A model generated the notes under the pieces. The model was not told the origin of the DNA. It did not search any database and saw only the letters and a list, made by a program, of their open reading frames with translations. A stretch of DNA of 64,000 nt from Emydura subglobosa. Its lineage: Eukaryota; Chordata; Testudines; Chelidae. The DNA is taken from contig ML680053.1 of assembly GCA_007922225.1 (NCBI GenBank), positions 16,871,877 through 16,935,876 on the forward strand, written 5' to 3'. The position numbers were made by a program, and so were the translations under genes. Shown here piece after piece: positions 57,596 through 64,000 of the stretch. Each line of letters opens with the position of its first letter. The stretch's first letter is position 1.

Positions 57596-57638
57596 GCAAC
57601 TGGGATCCTCAGAGTGCTTCACACGACACAGGACAGAG

Positions 57639-57640
57639 GT
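57639..57640 (+). other. Candidate 5' splice donor of the provirus leader
   Basis: GACAGAG|GTGAGTACC is close to the ideal donor consensus and lies between the primer-binding site and gag, where retroviral env messages are usually spliced from. Confidence 0.45.
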
Positions 57641-57797
57641 GAGTACCTTTTATACTTACCACTTCTGGCACGCACCTTGGTCTGGAACTTCGAGTTTCCC
57701 CTTCGCACCCTTTTTTTAAAATAAAATGAACCACGCATAAGGCACAGACAAGAAGACTGAACAGGGATTGTGTTTTGGGGTTGTAGTTTTGGCCACG

Positions 57798-57932
57798 TTT
57801 TCAGGGTGCAGGGATCACTTCAGTGAAGGCTGCATTGCCAGGATTTTCGGGGTGCAGGGATCACTTTGGCGAAGGCTGCACTGCCAGGGTTTCCGGGTTG
57901 CAGGGATCACTCTGGCGAAGGCTGCAACGCCA
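57798..57932 (+). repeat. 46-bp tandem repeat, three units, in the provirus leader
   Basis: Units start at 57798, 57844 and 57890, each containing TGCAGGGATCACT and GAAGGCTGC. A few substitutions separate the units. They lie between the candidate splice donor and the gag start. Confidence 0.9.
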
Positions 57933-58036
57933 AGTACTGAGCACCAGATTGTGCTTCAGTAGTGCTGAGTAGAAGGGTCTGCTCGGCTGATTCCCCTGAA
58001 ACACCATTTAAGTGGGTTTTAGGAAGCTGGGTGACA

Positions 58037-59419
58037 ATGTCGTACGAATTGCCTCAGGGTGCGTCAATGATGCCCTCAATGGGAGGAAAAATCATTGAAT
58101 TTCTAAAAGAAAAGCATGCAAAGGTTCAGGAGGCTATGGTAAAAGATGAATGGACTGGTGTAAGTGTAAAAGACAGCTTGTGGTGGTGGTCTGGTCAAAC
58201 AAAAGGAAAGCTAGAGAAAGGAGTTGTGATACTTTACTGTGAATATGGAAGAAAGATAAAAAAGTTAGAGGAACTTCAAAAGGCTTTCACATCGGTGGAG
58301 AGCCAAAAGGCAGATCTGAACCATAAATTAAATGAACTCCAAAGGGAGAACAGTGCTTTAAAGGTTAAAATCATATTGCTGCTATCATGCAACAGGAGGA
58401 TCACACCGATTTTGGTTCAGACAATGATAATGAAAATAACCAAAAAGAAATTAATTGGAAACAGCACACAAAACAAATATAAAAATGGACGGGATAGGGA
58501 GGTAACAGAATAGCTCAGAATACTTGTAAGTATACGCCTCTCAGTACAGAAGAAATGAGGGGCTTATTAAAGGATCTCCCAAATCTAAAGCCCAAAGACC
58601 CTCGCTTGATATTTTAGGGGAAAAAAAAAAATCAAATGGTTACAACCTATATGTTACATCCTAGGGATCTCCATATCCTGACTAAAGCTAAATACGCCGA
58701 CCGTGGGTCAAGATCCTTTTAAAGGAACATCGAAACGGCAATTGGGCCTCTGTTAAGTTTAAATCAGAAGTTGATATGACCCATGCTTGCACTGATTTTA
58801 AAGAAGCCATTCAAAATGCTCTGGGCAATGGAGCCGGTAACTATAGACTGATAGTGAGCTGCGTGCAAGGCAAGGATGAGCCTGCTGCCAAGTACTGTCA
58901 GCAAAAATGGAAAGTGTATTCAAGTAATGCAGGCATCTCGGACCCTAAAAAGACCCATCAGGCATTCTTTAAAATGTTAAAGGTTTCAGCTCCCATCTGC
59001 AAACCGCTCTTAATTTGGGAGTAAACCCAGGCTCCGATTATGAATCTATCTACCTGTGGGCTTCCGAATGTGAAGCTAGACAAGCCAAAGATAAGAAAGA
59101 AAAACCTGCCCGCATTTCTGTGGTAACAGCAAAAAGTAAAATAACTTGTCATAACTGTGCAGGTGTTGGGCAAACCCAGAAAACCTGTAGGTGTAAAGCC
59201 CAAAACCCTAGCCAGGGACAGGATCACGGCCAACTGAACGCCTGCAGTACTCTGCCTTTTCAATCAGGTCCTGGCCCCGCTCCTACCCCTCCCCGCTTTG
59301 CCATGTTTTATCTGTGTGGGGACTGGACATTCAGCTGCCCAATGTCCAGTCCCCACACAGATAAAACAACCAACCCCAGCTGCCAGCTCAGCCCACTGCC
59401 AACCCCTACTCACACCTGA
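58037..59419 (+). pseudogene. Provirus gag, broken
   Basis: ATG at 58037 begins MSYELPQGASMM. The first segment (to 58513) has a coiled-coil-like stretch (KKLEELQKAFTSVESQKADL). After stops and shifts, 58776-59024 and 59015-59419 carry a capsid-like region (AAKYCQQKWKVYSSNAG) and a first zinc-knuckle region with its expected histidine changed (glutamine at that place). A second knuckle region lies near 59305-59367 with its halves in different frames. Its DNA also forms a hairpin. The structural polyprotein could not be made. Confidence 0.75.
59305..59367. repeat. Perfect 27-bp inverted repeat with 9-base loop
   Basis: The left arm 59305-59331 (GTTTTATCTGTGTGG...) and right arm 59341-59367 (AATGTCCAGTCCCC...) are exact inverses with loop CAGCTGCCC. 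It sits over the region where gag's second zinc knuckle is expected. It would form a strong stem in RNA. Confidence 0.93.
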
Positions 59420-59493
59420 GCAGGGAAGAAATGGCTAGACTTTTGAACTCCATGACCCGCTAGGATTCAGCTGCCCCCTTATCCGTCAGTGCT

Positions 59494-59961
59494 ATGGAAG
59501 CCGATATAAACCTCTCAAGACCACATTTGCAAGCACGGATAAGGGGCCAGCCACGCATAATTCTTGTGGACACGGGATCATCCGTTTCCCTTACTGACCT
59601 CCCTCTCCCCATTACTAAGCAATACATTACTATTTCAGGGGTAGGAGGCACACGCATCACTGCCTACAAGAGCCACTCCGATCTTATAGAATCCAATCTA
59701 TTTTTCTGGACTCAATCTTTTTATGTAGCTCCAAATGCTGACGGAACTATTTTGGGTATGAATGCCCTCCGCGATCTTGCAACTACACTGAATCTCGCTC
59801 AGAGCACAGTTACATTTACTGATAAGCTCATGCGCACTCATACCATTCCCCTTCGCAGCAACAAGTCTCTTTCTTCTATTGCCACTGCTAAATCTGTGAC
59901 TCTCACCTGGAATACCTCTAACCTTTTTCAAGAATTATGTTCCAGGTTTCCTTCCATCTGA
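59494..59961 (+). pseudogene. Provirus protease region
   Basis: An open stretch of 155 codons contains the aspartic protease motif VDTGSSVSL (active D at 59569-59571) and later GTILGMNALRDL, corresponding to the second conserved block (ILG) of retroviral proteases. The protease motif itself is intact. The frame ends at a stop at 59961 before the polymerase. Confidence 0.8.
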
Positions 59962-59985
59962 GCTGAGGACAAGTTATCTTGTGGC

Positions 59986-62955
59986 TTGGTGCCTGCTCAT
60001 CTCTGCCCACCCATCCAGGTTACCGGTCAACTTCCCCCACCTACCAAACAATATCCTCTCAAGCCTGAGGCCTTAAATGCAGTAGGTGACATTATTCATT
60101 CTTTACACCAACGAGGCATACTTGTTCCCTGTTTCCCCCCCACCAACTCTCCTATCTGGCCAGTTAAAAACCTGATGGCTTCTGGCGCCTTACCATCCAC
60201 TACCACACTGTTAATCAACATGCAGATAAACTTGCCCCCATTGTAGCTGACCCATCAGTCGCCCTTTCGGGCCCTGATCATTCTTACTGCATCTTCACTG
60301 TGTTAGACATTGCAAACGGCTTTTGGAGCCTCCTCGTGCATCCAGAGTCACAACACTGGTTTGCGTTGACCTTTGGCCCCACCCAGTTCAGCTGGACTCG
60401 TTTGCCCCAATGACATCATAATTCTCCCACCCTCTTTCACCGGGTTATGGCAAAAGCCCTCTCTTCCGTAAACTGGGCTTCTGCCAATTCTACTTGTTTG
60501 CAATATGTTAATAACTTATTGCTTGCTTCCTCCACTGTCTCTGACCACTTACATGCCCTTCAAATGCTGCTCCAGGCCTTAGCCCATACAGGCTTAAAGG
60601 CCAACGCTCGGAAAGCTCAGCTAGCTCTACCTACGGTTCAATATCTGGGTTACACAGTCTCCCAGGACTCCAAAGCCCTCACTTCAGACCGCCGGATCAC
60701 AATTGCTGCAGCCCCACGTCTGACAACAGTTCGGGAATTACGTAAGTTAATGGGCCTCTTTAACTTTTGTAGAAAATATAGCTCATCTTTTTCCACCTTA
60801 GCACAACCCCTCAATGACCTTCTTAAAGGGGCCCAAGCCTCCTTGGACCCCATCTCTTGGTCACCAGAGCATGACCACTGCTTAACGCAGCTTAAAATAG
60901 CCCTCTTTTTGGCTCCAGAGTACCATTCGAACTCTGGACCCCTGTACAGGATGGCCATGCTATTGCTGTATTCACTCAGACCACGGCGACAGGCCTGTGG
61001 CCTACTACTCCACCCGCCTTGATCCAGTAACTCTGGCTTTTAACCACTGTCTTCAAGCTGTAGAAGCAGCCTCCTGGGCTGTTGCTGTTTCCTCACGTTT
61101 GGTTTCTGGAGCCCCCCTTACAATTTTCATGCCTCATGCAGTTCACAAAATCTTGGATGGGGGCTGCTTCTCAAAGGTCACCTCAGCACGATGGTCCAAG
61201 TGGGAATGCACCCTTCTAAGCCCCCACATTACAATTGCACATTCTAACCTTCTTAATCCTGCTACCTTAATGCCAACAACAGGGGAACCTCATCAGTGCC
61301 CTCTTTCTGAGGACACCATTATACAGGACCGACTTGTGTCTGAACAACCACTACCCTCTTCTGATCTTGTTTTGTTTGTTGATAGATCCCGGCTCTATGT
61401 CGCAGGTCAACTTTGTTCCGGCTGGGCAGTTTGCGACCTGTCAGGTACATGCCTCCGCTTAGGTTCCTTCTCACCTTCCTGCTCGGCTCAAATAGCCGAA
61501 TTGGTGGCACTAACACAGGTCTGCCTCCTAGGCTGCTACCATTAACACAGACAGCCGCTATGCATTTGGGGTAGTTCATGACTATCTTGATTCTTGGACT
61601 AATAGGGGTTACTTCACTTCATTCAGTACCCCTCTTAAAAATGGGGGTGGGGGTATATTAAAGGCTTATTGGAAGCAGTTAAAAAACCTTCTAAGCTGGC
61701 TGTGGTTAAGATCAAGGCACATACCAGAAACAATGACCCCCTTTCTCTTGCAAATGCAGCTGTAGACGAGGCTGCTAAAAAGGCTGCAACAATTCCACAG
61801 GAAAATCTCCAAGTGGCAGCCACCCAAACTCCTGACCTGAAGCAAATTTCACTACCTGAAATACAAAAACAATGCACTAGAGAGGAAAAATGGACATGGA
61901 TTGAAAATGCTTGTAAAATTGATAATGCCAACACTTGGATCACAAAGGATCAGCAATTTTTAGCCCCTAAATCAATTGTGGCTCACCTTTCTGATCTCTA
62001 TCACCTACCAACCCACCCAAACCTAAAAGCTATGCTGTACCACATCAACAGAAAGTGGTGGTGGCCCAAGATGACAGCAGACATACGTGACTACTGTCAG
62101 CGGTGTCTTGTATGTGCTAAATGTAATGAAGGCAAAAAGCATAGAGTGGCAATGAGACACCAGGCTCGACCCATGGGTCCTATGCAAAAGATTCAAATCG
62201 ACTTCATAGGCCCCCTACCACCTGTAAGAGGAAAAAAAATATTGCCTGTTCATAAATGATCATTTCACCCGATGGACTGAAGCTTTCCCCACCTCTAAAA
62301 ATGATGTCAGCACAGTGGCCCGCTTACTGGCCAATGAATTCTGCCCTCGATGGGGCTTACCATGTTCAGTGGACTCAGACCAGGGACGAATCATGAAGGA
62401 AGTCTGCTCTATTCTAGGCATTACACAAAAATTTCTCTGTCCATACCACCCTGAGAACTCTGGGCTAGTGAAACGAGCCAATCGAACACTGAAAAAGAAA
62501 ATCACAAAAGCCTTACTTTCACAAGAAACTAGCTGGGTGCTCAACTGCCCACGGCTCTCCTCTCGATGAGGGCAACTCCTAATGTCATTGCAGGAGTCTA
62601 ACCCATCGAACTCATTACGGGAATGACCATGTCTTTGCAGAAAGAATGTGTAATTCCGGCTCCCCTCCCTCTGGTTTCTGATACTGCACGGGAATACATC
62701 AAACGTTTAAATGAAGTTTTGCAGCCTTTGAGACTGACTGTCAAAGACAGACAGGAAACTCAGGAGTCCCCAGAATCCCCCTCCTGTGTGGATGTACAGG
62801 ACGGAGATCAGGTCATGGTAAGAACATACAATCCTGGTGTACTCCAACCAAAATATTCAGGTCCGCATATGGTATTGGCCCATACATATACATCTGTGAA
62901 GGTACAAGAAATCCCAACACAGGTTCACAAAACCAGAATTAAGCTGTATAAATAA
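59986..62955 (+). pseudogene. Provirus pol: RT, RNase H, integrase, broken
   Basis: RT: QYPLKPEALNAVGDIIHSLH near 60040, then motif A LDIANGFWSLLVHP near 60305 in another frame, an in-frame TGA near 60411, and motif C reading YVNN at 60504-60515 where YVDD is the rule. RNase H: FVDRSRLYVAG near 61377, with R where G is usual, and VKIKAHTRNNDP near 61695. Integrase: the HLPTH and CQRC halves of an HHCC finger, IDFIGPLPP, VDSDQG, and KRANRTLKKK, where the expected catalytic E is K (62471-62473). The gap from the second aspartate is about 30 residues, not the usual 35. Frame breaks occur near 60190, 61000, 61545 and 62259. Multiple lesions make it non-functional. Confidence 0.82.
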
Positions 62956-63220
62956 GTTTATCTAATATGCGTTCTGTGCGCTAATTTTGCCTTTTCAGGT
63001 GAAAATGTGGTTATATCCCCTCTACCACCTGCTCTGTGCTCCACTCTACCCCTCCTGATGGTATTATCTATTTGGGATCTAATAAGACACTTCTACATGA
63101 TGTAATGATGGTTTCTGTTAAAGTTAAATACGATTTGTCTACGTTACTGTACCATTACAAAATGTATGTTTCGACCACCCTAATTCTTTACAATAGCTAC
63201 AAGAACAGTTAAAGTTACTA

Positions 63221-63649
63221 GTGCACCAATATACTGTCCACACCCACGTAGTAAAAAGACAAAAGCGAGGCATCCTAGGTGACATTGGGGGACTATTTGG
63301 AAGCTCAAATTCCATGATAAACTTGCTTAATGCCAATGCAGATAGATTTTGCAATGCCTGGGTTAAAAGACAGACTACCCAAGCCCTAAAATACACCAGT
63401 GCTGGCTTATTATACTCTTTCACGGCTATTAACACAGCCATGAATGGATTCTATATAGCAACTAAAAAATCCTCCAATATCATAATCAATATGACTATAT
63501 CCCAATCTAAGGGACGTGCTTGTGATATGTTAGCTCGTGATTTGTTCAATATGCTCTCTACTCTTGTCCCCACCCCCTGTTTTTCTCCCCCTTCCATAAC
63601 ACCTCCCCCGTATAATTCTAAAATAGATCACGAATATCAAAGTATCTAA
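63221..63649 (+). pseudogene. Env-like remnant, probable TM part only
   Basis: The frame holds a furin-like site RQKR followed by a glycine-rich hydrophobic stretch, GILGDIGGLFG, the layout of a TM subunit start with fusion peptide. It ends at a TAA at 63649 without a clear membrane anchor. Between the pol end (62955) and the cleavage site there are only about 300 bases, with no surface-subunit-sized frame, so most of SU is gone. The assignment is by position and cleavage motif only. Confidence 0.5.
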
Positions 63650-63685
63650 ATAATTGATCATATCTCACATATGGGTTCGATTTGT

Positions 63686-63699
63686 AAACAGGAGGCAAC
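63686..63699 (+). promoter_or_regulatory. Candidate polypurine tract
   Basis: AAACAGGAGGCAAC directly precedes the 3' LTR start. It is purine-rich but interrupted by C, so it is a weak or mutated tract. Confidence 0.45.
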
Positions 63700-64000
63700 T
63701 GTAAGGCTTGAGGTTGTTTTCAGCTAACAAGTCGTAGGTCAAAACTCATTTAAATGGTTAACGAGCACACCTGATCCTCAAGGACAATGGATAGTGTAAG
63801 CATCCGATGGCTCAGGAAGCCAGATGTCCTCATAGTGATTCTAATTCCAATGAGAACAGCACATTTGCTTTTAGAATTTCTGTCTCACCTGCCACCTATT
63901 TGTAAGAACCCCTCCTCTTCCTCCACCCTACCCCCGCCCCGAGTGTAGCCTTAGGATCCTTGATGTAAGTAGAGTGATTAAAGTGTCTCTGCATGTATGT
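63700..64000 (+). repeat. 3' LTR, truncated by window edge
   Basis: It starts TGTAAGGCTTGAGG like the 5' LTR and continues in parallel to the window end (the last bases ATGTATGT correspond to about 57342). By eye nine mismatches in about 300 bp. Full length would end near 64232. Confidence 0.92.

Larger units (their letters stand above)
51995..64000 (-). other. MAML2: MAML2 intron upstream of the 207-bp exon (partial)
   Basis: From the acceptor at 51995 to the window edge no further MAML2 exon is recognised. The stretch holds the tandem repeat, hAT, MITE, LINE and provirus entries below. 52000-52630 has no recognised feature. The GC-rich 52630-53340 and 53920-54570 contain only implausible frames. 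Confidence 0.75.
57042..64000 (+). mobile_element. Endogenous retrovirus, class I-like, degraded (3' end outside window)
   Basis: A provirus in order: LTR, primer-binding site, leader, gag, pro, pol (RT, RNase H, integrase), short env-like remnant, polypurine run, and a second LTR cut by the window edge. The two LTR starts match at all but nine of about 300 positions by eye, mostly transitions. The coding regions have many frame breaks and altered catalytic residues, so it is not replication-competent. The gene order, RT text and HHCC integrase finger fit gamma/epsilon-like (class I) elements. This is an inference. It is antisense to MAML2 within its intron. Confidence 0.88.

Noticed and set aside
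57780..57932. Apparent CRISPR-like spaced repeat
   Set aside because: The units are contiguous 46-bp tandem copies with no unique spacers, in a vertebrate provirus leader.
1..64000. Bacterial or phage accessory region
   Set aside because: Introns with GT-AG borders, vertebrate genes, LINE/SINE content and lack of dense operons show animal nuclear DNA.

Overview
The window looks like vertebrate nuclear DNA from a non-mammalian amniote, most likely a turtle. Two orthologous genes are recognisable. Both lie on the minus strand, in the order MTMR2 (left) then MAML2 (right), an arrangement I recall from other amniotes. The turtle assignment is an inference: most repeats are CR1 LINEs ending in the ATTCTATG-type tail, with CORE/MIR-like SINE fossils, PIF/Harbinger DNA transposons and their MITEs, hAT-like MITEs, a Penelope-like element and a class I-like endogenous retrovirus. 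A crocodilian or another sauropsid is not excluded.

Layout. 1-6290 is the start of MTMR2 intron 1 and holds CR1, hAT, SINE and Harbinger-MITE copies. 6291-6370 is the coding part of MTMR2 exon 1 (27 codons, the last split), inside a CpG island at about 5990-6960 with CAG/CGG-type trinucleotide tracts. 6960-37700 is intergenic. It holds a Harbinger element (8390-11106), a Penelope-like insertion with its target duplication (11837-12558), several MITEs, CR1 copies (20862-21897, 31573-33873), and a 3.9 kb Harbinger copy nested inside another TCTACAC-ended element (23423-28495). About 37700-40973 is the probable MAML2 3'UTR. MAML2 coding exons follow at 40974-41953 (last), 46452-46563 and 51788-51994. 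The large upstream MAML2 exon is beyond the right edge. 52000-64000 is MAML2 intron, with a hAT-like element, a non-CR1 LINE (55017-56708) and a provirus (57042 to past 64000), the last two antisense to MAML2.

How the genes work. MTMR2 is a PI3P/PI(3,5)P2 phosphatase of the endolysosomal system. MAML2 is a nuclear co-activator of Notch/CSL transcription. They are neighbours but not functionally linked. The mobile elements all look decayed. Harbinger copy 2 keeps degraded forms of both family genes, a DDE transposase and a convergent Myb/SANT-like gene. Copy 1 keeps one long transposase frame but has lost the Myb/SANT part. The provirus has gag, pro, pol and a short env-like remnant, all broken, with altered catalytic residues.

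No new host system is evident. The best leads are an exon-like frame with a good splice acceptor at 22885-23106, the two-gene Harbinger pair with a compensated frameshift in copy 1, the inverted Penelope insertion, and a perfect 27-bp hairpin inside the provirus.
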